64,000 nucleotides of DNA from Mucilaginibacter sp. cycad4 (lineage in GTDB: Bacteria > Bacteroidota > Bacteroidia > Sphingobacteriales > Sphingobacteriaceae), in assembly GCF_034263275.1 (NCBI RefSeq), contig NZ_CP139559.1, forward strand, positions 3,534,001 to 3,598,000, in the 5' to 3' direction. A program made the translations under genes and the position numbers. Shown here piece by piece: positions 36,330 through 45,203 of the stretch. The notes beneath the pieces are model-generated. The model worked only from the letters and a program-made list of their open reading frames with translations. It searched no databases and was not told the DNA's origin. Positions within the stretch are counted from its first letter, which is position 1, and each line of letters opens with the position of its first letter.

Positions 36330-37235
36330 TTACGCCGACCGCGTAGCTTTCTCAATATCATCCCACATTTCATCCGGTATCATTTCAAACCCGCTGAACT
36401 GTCCGGCCCCCTGCAGCCACTCCCCACCATCGATCGTAATTACTTCGCCGTTGATATACCCTGAAAAATCAGATACCAGGAAGGCGGCCAGGTTAGCCAG
36501 TTCCTGGTGTTCCCCTACCCGTTTAAGCGGCACCCTGTTTTTAAAATCGAATTTCTGGGCCATATCACCGGGCAACAACCTTTCCCAGGCCCCTTTGGTA
36601 GGAAATGGCCCAGGCGCAATGGCATTTGCACGGATACCATGCCTGCCCCATTCAACGGCTAAAGACCTGGTCATGGCCAGCACACCACCCTTTGCACAGG
36701 CCGAGGGCACAACGTAAGCCGAGCCGGTAAAGGCATAGGTGGTAATAATATTCAATATATTACCGGGCATTTTTTCTTTGATCCAATATTTACCCAAAGC
36801 CAGCGAGCAATTGGCCGAACCCTTTAAAACAATATCAATGATAGCCGAAAACGCATTTGCCGACAAACGCTCCGTAGGTGAAATGAAATTACCGGCCGCG
36901 TTATTCAACAGTACGTCAACCTGTCCAAACGCCTCAATGGCTTGTTGCAGCATCGCTTCAACCTCATCATATTTGCGTACGTCGCAGGCTATTGGTAATA
37001 CCTTTCCGCCGGTCGTGGACTGCATTTCGGCGGCTGTTTCCTTCAACACCTCAAGTTTACGGCTGGTGATTACCAGGTTAGCGCCCAAATGCAAAAAGTA
37101 AGTCCCCATTGCCTTGCCCAAACCTGTTCCGCCGCCGGTTACTATGATGGTTTTCCCTTTCAAGGCATCATCTCTTAACATTCCACCGGCAGGGCCGGCA
37201 GTCGTAGTATTATTCGGAATTGTCGGATCTGTCAT
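36330..37235 (-). CDS. SDR oxidoreductase, probable 2,4-dienoyl-CoA reductase
   Basis: A 301-residue short-chain dehydrogenase/reductase. NADP(H) site TGGGTGLGKAMG at about 34-45, NAAGNF at about 110-115, then SPTERLSANAF, a stretch typical of 2,4-dienoyl-CoA reductases. The classical YxxxK catalytic motif is replaced by SACAKGG: Lys is kept, Tyr is missing, as in peroxisomal/mitochondrial DECR enzymes. It would reduce 2,4-dienoyl-CoA made from polyunsaturated fatty acids. Last gene of the beta-oxidation run, 6 bp after the enoyl-CoA isomerase-like gene. Confidence 0.85.
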   Translation of the reverse strand: MTDPTIPNNTTTAGPAGGMLRDDALKGKTIIVTGGGTGLGKAMGTYFLHLGANLVITSRKLEVLKETAAEMQSTTGGKVLPIACDVRKYDEVEAMLQQAIEAFGQVDVLLNNAAGNFISPTERLSANAFSAIIDIVLKGSANCSLALGKYWIKEKMPGNILNIITTYAFTGSAYVVPSACAKGGVLAMTRSLAVEWGRHGIRANAIAPGPFPTKGAWERLLPGDMAQKFDFKNRVPLKRVGEHQELANLAAFLVSDFSGYINGEVITIDGGEWLQGAGQFSGFEMIPDEMWDDIEKATRSA

Positions 37236-37241
37236 TATCGG

Positions 37242-38021
37242 TTAATTTACAGGGGTATTTTTTGATTTTAAATTTTGGATCATCATTTGCAGGCCCTGCC
37301 TGGTTTCGGGTGCCCACCATTGCTTCAGCATTTTGTTCAAGGTATCGGTCTGATCGGCCTTTAATTTGCCTGTGAGCTCCTTACGTAAATTCAATTTACT
37401 CTCCGTCCAGGTAACAGGATTCAGTTTCATATAAGCTGTAACCTTTTCTACTGCCGCGTTCATTAACTTATCCGGGGAGGAAATCTCATCGATCAGCCCG
37501 GCGTCCAGCGCTTCGTCTACTTTCAGGAGCTTACCCTCCATTAAATATTGATAAGCCTTACGCTGGCCAAGCCAGAATGCATACAGACTAAACACACTAT
37601 CAGGAACGATGATCCCTACTGGTACTTCATTTAACCCGATGATGAATGTTCCCGCTGCCATTACCCGGTAGTCGCAGCAAATGGCTAATATACAGCCCCC
37701 GGCCGGACTGTGCCCGCTTATCGCCGCTACTATTGGCTTCCTGAAAGCTGCTAAAGTGCTTTGCAGGGCCAAAAAATCTATCCAAAACTGGCGGCTTTGC
37801 TCTTCGTTATAATCATAAGCCTCAATCAGGTCGATCCCCGAGGAGAAAAAGCCTTCCTTCCCGGTTAAAATAACTCCTCCTACATTATCATCATTCTCCA
37901 GCGTTTTTATACAGGCATCCAGTTCCTTAACCATTTCGTGGTTGATGGCATTTGACCGTCCCCTGTCGAGCGTAATTGTAACCAATTTGCCCTGTATGGT
38001 TGTTTGAAATGTATTCATCAA
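37242..38021 (-). CDS. Crotonase-family protein, probable delta3,delta2-enoyl-CoA isomerase
   Basis: A 259-residue crotonase fold protein. The oxyanion-hole motif SGHSPAGGCILAICCDYRVM (about 102-121) and IGLNEVPVGIIVP (E132) match mitochondrial enoyl-CoA isomerase ECI1 better than hydratases: only one of the two hydratase Glu positions is present and it sits in GLNE. It would move cis-3 double bonds to trans-2 during breakdown of unsaturated acids. It abuts the acyl-CoA synthetase gene and precedes the dienoyl-CoA reductase gene. A plain enoyl-CoA hydratase remains possible. Confidence 0.75.
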   Translation of the reverse strand: MMNTFQTTIQGKLVTITLDRGRSNAINHEMVKELDACIKTLENDDNVGGVILTGKEGFFSSGIDLIEAYDYNEEQSRQFWIDFLALQSTLAAFRKPIVAAISGHSPAGGCILAICCDYRVMAAGTFIIGLNEVPVGIIVPDSVFSLYAFWLGQRKAYQYLMEGKLLKVDEALDAGLIDEISSPDKLMNAAVEKVTAYMKLNPVTWTESKLNLRKELTGKLKADQTDTLNKMLKQWWAPETRQGLQMMIQNLKSKNTPVN

Positions 38022-39836
38022 TTAATTTACAAGAGTAGGGTCCTCGCTCACTTCGCAGGGATACATTTTATCTATTTCTGTTTTGTATTTTTCGGTGATC
38101 ACCTTCCGTTTCATTTTACCTGTCGGGGTAAGCTCACCGCTGTCTATCGACCATTCATTAGGAAGCAAGGTTATTTTCTTCACCTGTTCAACATGGTTAA
38201 ATTCGGGGTTATAGGTACTGATAATTGAATGATAAAGCTCAATCACCCTCGCATCTTTAACCAATTCATTGTTAGTTGTAAACGCAATACCATTTTCCTT
38301 GCACCAGGGTTTTAAATGCGTGTAGGATGGAACGATCAATGCGGCAACAAATTTCTTTTCCGAACCAACAACCATCATCTGCTCAATAAAATAATTTTCC
38401 TTCATCTTAGTTTCGATGGGTAGCGGGGCCACATATTTACCGCCCGATGTTTTAAAGATCTCTTTTTTACGATCGGTTATTTTCAGGAACGAATCTTTGT
38501 CCAGCTCACCTATATCCCCGGTGTGGAACCATCCGTCTTCCAGTACCTCTGCCGTTAGTTCAGGGTTTTTATAATAGCCTAACATCACATTCGGCCCTTT
38601 GCAAAGGATCTCGCCATCGGCGGCTATCTTCACCTGCACACCGCTCAGCAAACGGCCTACGGTGCCAAATTTCCGGCCGCTTTTTTCATAACAGTTAACA
38701 GCAATTACCGGCGACGTTTCGGTAAGCCCGTAACCTTCCATAATAACAATATTAGCAGCAGTGAAAATTCTTTCCAGTTTTATGGGGCAGGCAGAACTGC
38801 CAACTACTATGGCCTTTATATTTCCGCCTATGGCAGCACGCCATTTACTGTAAACCAGTTTATCAGCTATGGCCAGCTTGATCTTATACCGCAGGCTGGT
38901 ATTATTAATTTCATACGCTTCGGCCAGTTTTACCGACCAGAAAAAGATCTTCCTCTTAATACCGGTTAGTTTCTGTCCCTGTACCATAATTTTCTCAAAC
39001 ACTTTTTCGAGCAAACGGGGCACAGCGGTAAAAAGGGAAGGCTTTACCTCTTTCATATTTGCACCGATGGTGTCCATACTTTCGGCGTAATAAATAGAAA
39101 AACCGTAGTAGAGATAAACATAGGTACACATCTTTTCAAAAATGTGGTTCAGCGGCAAAAAGCTCAAAGCACGTTTTTCTGTAACCGGGATCCGGCTAAG
39201 GATGTCGCCGGATGCCGAGGCATTGGTCATGATGTTTTTATGTGTAAGCATTACCCCTTTTGGTCGGCCCGTAGTGCCCGAAGTATAAATGATGGTTGCC
39301 ACATCGTCTTCGGTGATCTGGTCAGTTATTTGCTGTATTTTTTGCAGAGAATCCTCTTTTAAAGGATTGAGCAATGTTCCCCAATGATTACATCCGTCGA
39401 TGTTATCGAAAGTAAAAATGGCTTTTAACGATGGGATATTTAAATGAACCTCTTTAACCTTATCGCATAGATCTTTACTGCTTACAAATACATATTTAAC
39501 TCCGGCCTCGTTCAGGATCTGCTCAATTTCTTTAGTGCCTGTATTAGGGTATAGCGGGACCAATATGGCGCCAGTTTGCTGTACTGCCAGATCGGTTATG
39601 ATCCACTCGGGCCTGCCGCTGCTTATCAACCCTATTTTATCGCGGCCTTCGGTAGTGCCGTCACCGCCCGAAACTCCCAGATCCAACAAAGCCGAAGATA
39701 GCTGGTTAATCATCGTATGCACCTCTTCGGTGCTGTATGACCTCCAGGAACCATTCTCCTTTGCATTCAAAAGATCAACCTTGGGCTCCTTAGCCTGGGT
39801 AATCATGCAATCAAACAATCTTGTCGCCTTTTCCAT
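38022..39836 (-). CDS. Long-chain acyl-CoA synthetase (AMP-forming)
   Basis: A 604-residue adenylate-forming ligase that activates fatty acids to acyl-CoA. AMP-binding P-loop IIYTSGTTGRPKGVMLTHKN at about 184-203, the GYGLTETSPVI motif at about 375, and WFHTGDIGELDKDSFLKITDR at about 435 with KEIFKTSGGKYVAP after it (fatty-acid ligase FACS region). The length and the FACS region fit long-chain enzymes. It is the third gene after FadN in a closely spaced run: 30 bp after the thiolase and directly before the isomerase-like gene. Confidence 0.92.
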   Translation of the reverse strand: MEKATRLFDCMITQAKEPKVDLLNAKENGSWRSYSTEEVHTMINQLSSALLDLGVSGGDGTTEGRDKIGLISSGRPEWIITDLAVQQTGAILVPLYPNTGTKEIEQILNEAGVKYVFVSSKDLCDKVKEVHLNIPSLKAIFTFDNIDGCNHWGTLLNPLKEDSLQKIQQITDQITEDDVATIIYTSGTTGRPKGVMLTHKNIMTNASASGDILSRIPVTEKRALSFLPLNHIFEKMCTYVYLYYGFSIYYAESMDTIGANMKEVKPSLFTAVPRLLEKVFEKIMVQGQKLTGIKRKIFFWSVKLAEAYEINNTSLRYKIKLAIADKLVYSKWRAAIGGNIKAIVVGSSACPIKLERIFTAANIVIMEGYGLTETSPVIAVNCYEKSGRKFGTVGRLLSGVQVKIAADGEILCKGPNVMLGYYKNPELTAEVLEDGWFHTGDIGELDKDSFLKITDRKKEIFKTSGGKYVAPLPIETKMKENYFIEQMMVVGSEKKFVAALIVPSYTHLKPWCKENGIAFTTNNELVKDARVIELYHSIISTYNPEFNHVEQVKKITLLPNEWSIDSGELTPTGKMKRKVITEKYKTEIDKMYPCEVSEDPTLVN

Positions 39837-39866
39837 GCTTGCAATGGTTTAGATAAAGGTAATTTC

Positions 39867-41042
39867 CTATAACAGTTCAAATACACCCGCTGCGCCTTGC
39901 CCGGTGCCTACACACATGGTAACCATGCCATACTTTTTTTCGCGCCTTTTCAATTCGTTAAAAAGCTGAACAGAAAGTTTGGCCCCGGTGCAGCCAAGCG
40001 GATGCCCAAGCGATATGGCGCCGCCGTTTACATTTACAATGTCGGGGTTAAGCTCCAGGCCTTTTATTATGGCCAATGATTGTGAAGCAAAGGCTTCATT
40101 CAATTCTATCAACTCTATGTCCTGCTGCTTCATCCCGGCCATTTTTAACACTTTGGGAATGGCTACCAGCGGACCTATCCCCATGATCCGGGGCGGTACA
40201 CCTGCAACGGCATAATTAACCAGCCGGGCAATGGGTTTAAGGTTATTTTCTTTCAAAAAGCGTTCGCTAACTACCATTACAAAGGCTGCCCCGTCACTGG
40301 TTTGCGACGAGTTGCCGGCAGTCACCACGCCTTTTGCATCAAATACAGGTTTAAGCTTAGCCAATGCTTCAATTGAGGTATCGCTGCGCGGACCTTCATC
40401 TGTATCAACCTTAAATTCCCGTTTCTTTTTTTTGCCGCTCTCATCGACATAAGTCTCCACGATATTTACCGGTGCTATTTCCTCTTTAAACTTGCCCTCC
40501 TTAATGGCGCTGATGGCTTTTTGATGCGAGTTATAAGCAAACTGGTCCTGCTCTTCGCGGCTGATATGATATTCCCTGGCAACAGCTTCGGCGGTGAGGC
40601 CCATGCCCCAGTAATAATCTGGATGAGCAAGGGCAATATCGGCGTTAGGAACAATGCGCCATCCCCCCATCGGGATCAGGCTCATACTTTCCACCCCACC
40701 CGCAATAATGCAATCAGCAATGCCGCTGTGTATTTTTGCCGACGCGATGGCTATTGTTTCGAGGCCCGATGAACAATAGCGGTTTACCGTCATGCCGGGA
40801 ACCTTGTCCGTATCAAGCGCCATTAACGAAATGAGCCGGGCTACATTCAATCCCTGTTCGGCTTCGGGCGTAGCGTTGCCTACTATCACATCGTCTATCT
40901 GCTCTTTATCAACGTTGGGCACCGATGCCAGCAGATGCCTGATAACATCTGCCGCAAGCGTATCCGGACGGGTAAACCTGAACCCGCCCCGGGTAGCTTT
41001 TCCAACAGCGCTGCGGCTGGCTGCCACTATATATGCGTTCAT
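39867..41042 (-). CDS. fadA: Acetyl-CoA C-acyltransferase (3-ketoacyl-CoA thiolase)
   Basis: A 391-residue thiolase that cleaves 3-ketoacyl-CoA in the last beta-oxidation step. Nucleophile Cys C90 in VNRYCSSGLETIA, the GGAISLGHPLGCTGAKL motif with the catalytic His near 350, and the C-terminal CVGTGQGAAGVFE with the second active Cys near 380. It follows the FadN-type gene by 28 bp, the same pair as fadN-fadA in Bacillus. Confidence 0.95.
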   Translation of the reverse strand: MNAYIVAASRSAVGKATRGGFRFTRPDTLAADVIRHLLASVPNVDKEQIDDVIVGNATPEAEQGLNVARLISLMALDTDKVPGMTVNRYCSSGLETIAIASAKIHSGIADCIIAGGVESMSLIPMGGWRIVPNADIALAHPDYYWGMGLTAEAVAREYHISREEQDQFAYNSHQKAISAIKEGKFKEEIAPVNIVETYVDESGKKKKREFKVDTDEGPRSDTSIEALAKLKPVFDAKGVVTAGNSSQTSDGAAFVMVVSERFLKENNLKPIARLVNYAVAGVPPRIMGIGPLVAIPKVLKMAGMKQQDIELIELNEAFASQSLAIIKGLELNPDIVNVNGGAISLGHPLGCTGAKLSVQLFNELKRREKKYGMVTMCVGTGQGAAGVFELL

Positions 41043-41070
41043 TTTATTGAGATTTTATACTTATTAAAAT

Positions 41071-43452
41071 TTAGTTCCTTAACACTTTTCCGCCGGTTAA
41101 AATAGATTGGATCCGTTCAAGCGTTTTCTTTTCGGTGCAAAGCGAAACAAAGGCTTCACGTTCCAGCCCCAGCAAATATTCCTCGCTCACCATTGAGGGC
41201 TGGGACAGATCGCCCCCCGAAAGCACATAAGCCAGTTTCTGCGAGATCTTTACATCATGCTCGCTGATGTAATTACCGCTGTACATGGTATTGGCACCTA
41301 CGTAACCCAGGCCCAGCGCCTGCTTGCCCAGCACCCTGATATCACCGCGCGGAATAGGTTGTATGTACCCTTCATTTGCCATTTGCAGGCACTGTTGTTT
41401 AGCTTCGGCGAGTAACCTGTCGCGGGATACCACGACTACGTCCCTGCCTTTTTTGAGGTAGCCAAATTCAAAAGCCTCATAGGCCGACGTTGATACTTTG
41501 GCCTGGCCGATGGTTAAAAAACGGTCGCGGAAATTATTGAGTTCAACATCGCCTTCCTGCAGTTCGTCTGAAAGGCGCAGGGCAAACTCTTTCGTTCCTC
41601 CGCCTCCCGGTATCAAACCAACACCAAACTCAACCAGGCCCATATATAGTTCGGCATGCGCTACCACTTTATCGGCGTGCAGGCACATTTCGCAGCCGCC
41701 GCCCAAAGCCATTTGATGAGGCGCTATCACCACCGGAACAGACGAGTAGCGGATCCGCATCATCGTATTCTGAAAGGCCTTGATTACCATATTCAGCTCG
41801 TCGAACTCCTGCTCAACGGCCATCATAAATATCATACCCACATTGGCCCCGGCGCTGAAATTAGCACCCTCGTTTGAGATAACGAGCCCTTTGTGACTTG
41901 CTTCGGCAAGGGTGATGGCTTTATTGATGCCCTCTATTACCTCGCCGCCTATCGTATTCATTTTGGTATGAAACTCCAGGTTCAGGATGCCATCGCCAAT
42001 ATCGGTAATGGTAGTACCGCTGTTTTCCCACACCGTATTTGTTTCCCGGATATTATTGAGCAAGATAAGCCCTTCCGTACCCGGAATTACCTTGTAGCTT
42101 TTCGATTGGATATCATAATACAGGCGTTTGCCATCCTCTACTTTGTAGAAGCTCTTTGCTCCCGCCGCAAGCATGTCGTAAACCCATTGAGCCGGTTTAT
42201 TCCCGGCAGCTTCCATGGCTTTTACCGTATCTTCAACACCAAGCGCGTCCCATTTTTCAAAGGGGCCCAGTTCCCAACCAAAACCGGCGTTGGTGGCAGC
42301 ATCTATTTTATAAAGTTCGTCGGCTATTTCAGGGATGCGGTTACTGGCATAAGCAAATAACTGGTAAAAGGTGCTGCGGTAAAAATCGCCGGCTTTGTCT
42401 TTTGCCGCAATCAGGATTCTGAGCCTTTCTTTCAGGTTATCAACCGCTTTTGTAGTTTCAAGCGATGCAAATTTTACCTTTTGAGAAGGTTTGTATTCAA
42501 GCGTTTTCAGGTCAAGCGCATAAAACTGGTTTCCTCCTTCACCTTTTTCCTTTTTATAAAATCCCTGACCGGTTTTGCTGCCCAGCCAGTTATTTTTCAC
42601 CATCCCATCTACAAATTCAGGGATCTTGAATAACTCCCTGGCCTCATCATCAGGAGCGTTTTGGTAAAGCCCGTTAGCAACGTGCACCATGGTATCCAGC
42701 CCCACCACATCATTGGTGCGGAATGTGGCCGATTTAGGGTGACCTATCACGGGGCCAGTCAACTTATCAACCTCTTCAACAGTCATACCGGTTTGCTGTA
42801 CATAATGCAACACGCTCATGATGCTAAACACACCGATACGGTTGCCTATGAACGCAGGGGTATCTTTGGCTAACACCGTGGTTTTGCCCAGGTACTTTGT
42901 GCCATATTCCATCAAAAAATCAATGACGCCTGCCTGTGTATCTTTTGTGGGGATGATCTCCAAAAGTTTTAAATATCGCGGCGGGTTAAAGAAATGGCTG
43001 CCGCAAAAATGTTTTTTAAAGTCATCGCTCCTGCCTTCGGCCATTAAATGTATCGGGATCCCGGATGTGTTTGAAGTGATGAGCGTTCCGGGTTTTCTGA
43101 ATTTCTCTACAGTTTCAAACACCTGCTGCTTAATGTCCAGCCGTTCAACCACTACCTCTATCACCCAGTCGCAATCCGCAATTTTGGGCATATCATCTTC
43201 AAAATTGCCGGTTGTAATACGTTTTGCAAACGATTTGAGATAGATGGGCGAAGGGTTTGATTTCAGAGCAAAATCCAGCGCGTCATTCACAATTTTGTTC
43301 CGCGCTTTCTTATCTGCCGGCGGGGCATCCTTGGGTACAATATCAAGCAACAGTACCTGTACGCCGACATTTGCAAAATGGCAGGCGATACGACTGCCCA
43401 TTACTCCCGACCCCAATACTGCAACCTTTTTTATAATTCGTTTAGCATCCAT
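41071..43452 (-). CDS. fadN: Bifunctional 3-hydroxyacyl-CoA dehydrogenase/enoyl-CoA hydratase (FadN type)
   Basis: A 793-residue multifunctional enzyme. The NAD-binding Rossmann site AVLGSGVMGSRIACHFA is at about 12-28, followed by the hydroxyacyl-CoA dehydrogenase C-terminal domains (FIGNRIGVFSIM, then VDKLTGPVIGHPKSATFRTND). The crotonase-type hydratase module is C-terminal (about 480-760: QMALGGGCEMCLHADKVV, then GVGLIPGGGGTKEFALR). This order, dehydrogenase first, is that of B. subtilis FadN and not of E. coli FadB. It heads the fadN-fadA-synthetase-isomerase-reductase run. Confidence 0.92.
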   Translation of the reverse strand: MDAKRIIKKVAVLGSGVMGSRIACHFANVGVQVLLLDIVPKDAPPADKKARNKIVNDALDFALKSNPSPIYLKSFAKRITTGNFEDDMPKIADCDWVIEVVVERLDIKQQVFETVEKFRKPGTLITSNTSGIPIHLMAEGRSDDFKKHFCGSHFFNPPRYLKLLEIIPTKDTQAGVIDFLMEYGTKYLGKTTVLAKDTPAFIGNRIGVFSIMSVLHYVQQTGMTVEEVDKLTGPVIGHPKSATFRTNDVVGLDTMVHVANGLYQNAPDDEARELFKIPEFVDGMVKNNWLGSKTGQGFYKKEKGEGGNQFYALDLKTLEYKPSQKVKFASLETTKAVDNLKERLRILIAAKDKAGDFYRSTFYQLFAYASNRIPEIADELYKIDAATNAGFGWELGPFEKWDALGVEDTVKAMEAAGNKPAQWVYDMLAAGAKSFYKVEDGKRLYYDIQSKSYKVIPGTEGLILLNNIRETNTVWENSGTTITDIGDGILNLEFHTKMNTIGGEVIEGINKAITLAEASHKGLVISNEGANFSAGANVGMIFMMAVEQEFDELNMVIKAFQNTMMRIRYSSVPVVIAPHQMALGGGCEMCLHADKVVAHAELYMGLVEFGVGLIPGGGGTKEFALRLSDELQEGDVELNNFRDRFLTIGQAKVSTSAYEAFEFGYLKKGRDVVVVSRDRLLAEAKQQCLQMANEGYIQPIPRGDIRVLGKQALGLGYVGANTMYSGNYISEHDVKISQKLAYVLSGGDLSQPSMVSEEYLLGLEREAFVSLCTEKKTLERIQSILTGGKVLRN

Positions 43453-43483
43453 TAGTATCTGCTTGTTTTATTAATTCTTTAAT

Positions 43484-43936
43484 TTATTCGGCCCGCGACC
43501 AGGTTGTTGTACGCCCGAAAAGCGAAATACCGATGTATCCGCGGATATCCAAGGTTTCACCTTTGTAGGTCATTTTGCAGGAGTACGTTTTACCGTTATT
43601 AGGGTCATAAATTGTTCCGCCCGAATATTTGTTATCGCCGTCTTTTACAAAATCGGCCAATACAGGTAAACCCAGCCTCGGTCTGGAGCGTAGTTTTTCA
43701 TCGGTATTCATTTCGTCGACCTTAGGCTTCCCGTTTTTTAAGGGTTCCTTAAGCCATACCACCTTACCATAAAACTTGCCGTTGCTTTCCTTAGTGATCT
43801 GGATTTTGGCACTCTTTACATCATTGTACCATAAGCCTTCAATTTTATCGGTTTGCGCTTTTGCGTTGATACTTACAGCTACAACCGTTAGCAGGATTAA
43901 TGCAAAACGGACGAAATGTTTTTTTGATACTGACAT
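43484..43936 (-). CDS. DUF2147 exported protein
   Basis: A 150-residue exported protein with a signal peptide (HFVRFALILLTVVAVSINAKAQ, cleavage near 28). The mature part starts DKIEGLWYNDVKSAKIQI and ends KGETLDIRGYIGISLFGRTTTWSRAE, the DUF2147 pattern of a small beta-barrel, found widely in Proteobacteria and Bacteroidota. Function unknown. It lies 31 bp before fadN on the same strand, so it may be co-transcribed with the beta-oxidation genes. Confidence 0.85.
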   Translation of the reverse strand: MSVSKKHFVRFALILLTVVAVSINAKAQTDKIEGLWYNDVKSAKIQITKESNGKFYGKVVWLKEPLKNGKPKVDEMNTDEKLRSRPRLGLPVLADFVKDGDNKYSGGTIYDPNNGKTYSCKMTYKGETLDIRGYIGISLFGRTTTWSRAE

Positions 43937-44185
43937 TGCCTTAGGTGTTTTTTATAATTAAAAACAGCTCTTTTTTAAAGCAGGTACATGCTTTTCAGAT
44001 TTTACCGAATAGTAAGATCCGGCATCAGAAGCCTTCTAAAAAAGAGACAGGTAGAATTATAAAATGGTTAAATAATTTAGTCCCGGCATAATTACCGGGC
44101 GGTTTATAATAACAAATATCTATTTCTGCAGCGCTTTATAAAGGTCTAAACGGCGGAAACATTTGTCAATATTTCGGAATTAAAT

Positions 44186-44455
44186 TTAGCTGGTTTTATT
44201 TGATAATTGCGCTACAAGCCGGATATATTGCTGCATGGCATCATCGGCAGTAGTGCCTTTCTGTTTTAACCATGCGTCATACTTTGCTTTAGCCACAAAA
44301 TCAAACATACCCGGAGGGTTTTCTGTATTAATATCACCTTCCGTTGCCTGTTTGTATAAACTGTACAGGCGTAATAATGTTTCATTATCAGGCTTTGAAG
44401 GCAATTCTTTACTCTCTTTAACTGCTTTTTCAAAAGCATCATTCAGGTCGGTCAT
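44186..44455 (-). CDS. Acyl-CoA-binding protein (ACBP)
   Basis: An 89-residue four-helix acyl-CoA-binding protein. [16 protein letters not shown] begins helix 1, [15 protein letters not shown] is the family core with the Tyr and Lys that hold the CoA, and [22 protein letters not shown] completes helices 3-4. It buffers and delivers long-chain acyl-CoA in the cytoplasm. ACBPs are mainly eukaryotic but occur in Bacteroidota. It sits inside the beta-oxidation cluster, with 249 bp to DUF2147. Confidence 0.93.
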   Translation of the reverse strand: MTDLNDAFEKAVKESKELPSKPDNETLLRLYSLYKQATEGDINTENPPGMFDFVAKAKYDAWLKQKGTTADDAMQQYIRLVAQLSNKTS

Positions 44456-44628
44456 AGATAAATTATTTAAAAGCTAAAAGCAGAAGGTTTAAAGCTTAAA
44501 GCTGATTAATTAGTTTCGGTTAATTGTTATATTAAATTATTTCAGGTTGGATTGGCCTCTTCAACATAGCTTAGCCGTTAACTTAAGCAATTAATTGTAT
44601 AAAGATTTTAAAATCCCCTTTTGAGAGG

Positions 44629-44868
44629 GCTACTGTGTGTACACATCTTTTAAATTCTATCAATAATTGAAAAAAATGTCATTTCGAACGAACCTGGTGG
44701 AAGAATTAGCGCGCAGGGGGGTGAGGAGAAATCTTCTACGCCCTGCTTTTATAAGTATGATTGTAGAGCCTGATGTAGAAGATTTCTCTTTCGCCCCACT
44801 TCTTAGCCCGCCCCTGCTCAATCGAAATGACATTTTCTTTTATATAATACTTGTGTACACACTGTAGC
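44629..44868. mobile_element. MITE-like element with gctac(t/a)gtgtgtacaca ends
   Basis: 240 bp with 17-bp terminal inverted repeats (gctactgtgtgtacaca at 44629-44645; inverse at 44852-44868, one mismatch) and an 8-bp direct repeat ttgagagg on both sides (44621-44628, 44869-44876). Inside is a second perfect 15-bp inverted repeat (44673-44687 and 44822-44836, with tgtcatttcga) and a third (agaaatcttctac / gtagaagatttct). No transposase. An ORF reading across it is taken as chance. Confidence 0.75.
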
Positions 44869-44963
44869 TTGAGAGGGCGCGCGGAGGCACGAGTGATGGC
44901 AGGGGTGTGTTTCTGCTACAGGCTTATCAAAGCAGAAACACACCCCTCCACCCCTCTTGAGAG

Positions 44964-45157
44964 CAGGGCTGTTGCATTCTAATTTATGTTTCGCAAGTTC
45001 AAGCGTCCTTCGCTTGAATTATAACCAAAGTAAGCGTCCACGCTTACGTTTATAACATATTACGGGAGCGTGGACGCTCAATTAAGGCAAACGACCAAGC
45101 GTAGACGCTTAATCGTGCGTGTTATTAAGAACTGAATATTAGAATGCAACGGCCCTG
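44964..45157. mobile_element. MITE sharing the ends of the ISAs1-family IS
   Basis: 194 bp with terminal inverted repeats cagggctgttgcattctaa (44964-44982) and its inverse with one mismatch (45139-45157), the same ends as the IS at 47640-48802. The flanks are also identical to those of that IS: cccctcttgagag on the left and ctctcaagagggg on the right. It carries four small hairpins in place of a transposase: 44998-45018, 45030-45047, 45066-45079 and 45097-45110. Confidence 0.8.
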
Positions 45158-45203
45158 CTCTCAAGAGGGGAATCGCGCAATCCCGCGCTTTTTTCCCCTT
45201 AAG

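Noticed and set aside
44667-44867. 66-residue ORF (MKKMSFRTNLVEE...)
   Set aside because: It lies wholly inside the MITE-like element and is composed of its palindromic arms, so it is not a gene.
44998-45110. CRISPR array
   Set aside because: The repeated units are self-complementary 14-21-bp hairpins with no constant direct repeat and unique spacer pattern, and no cas gene is present.
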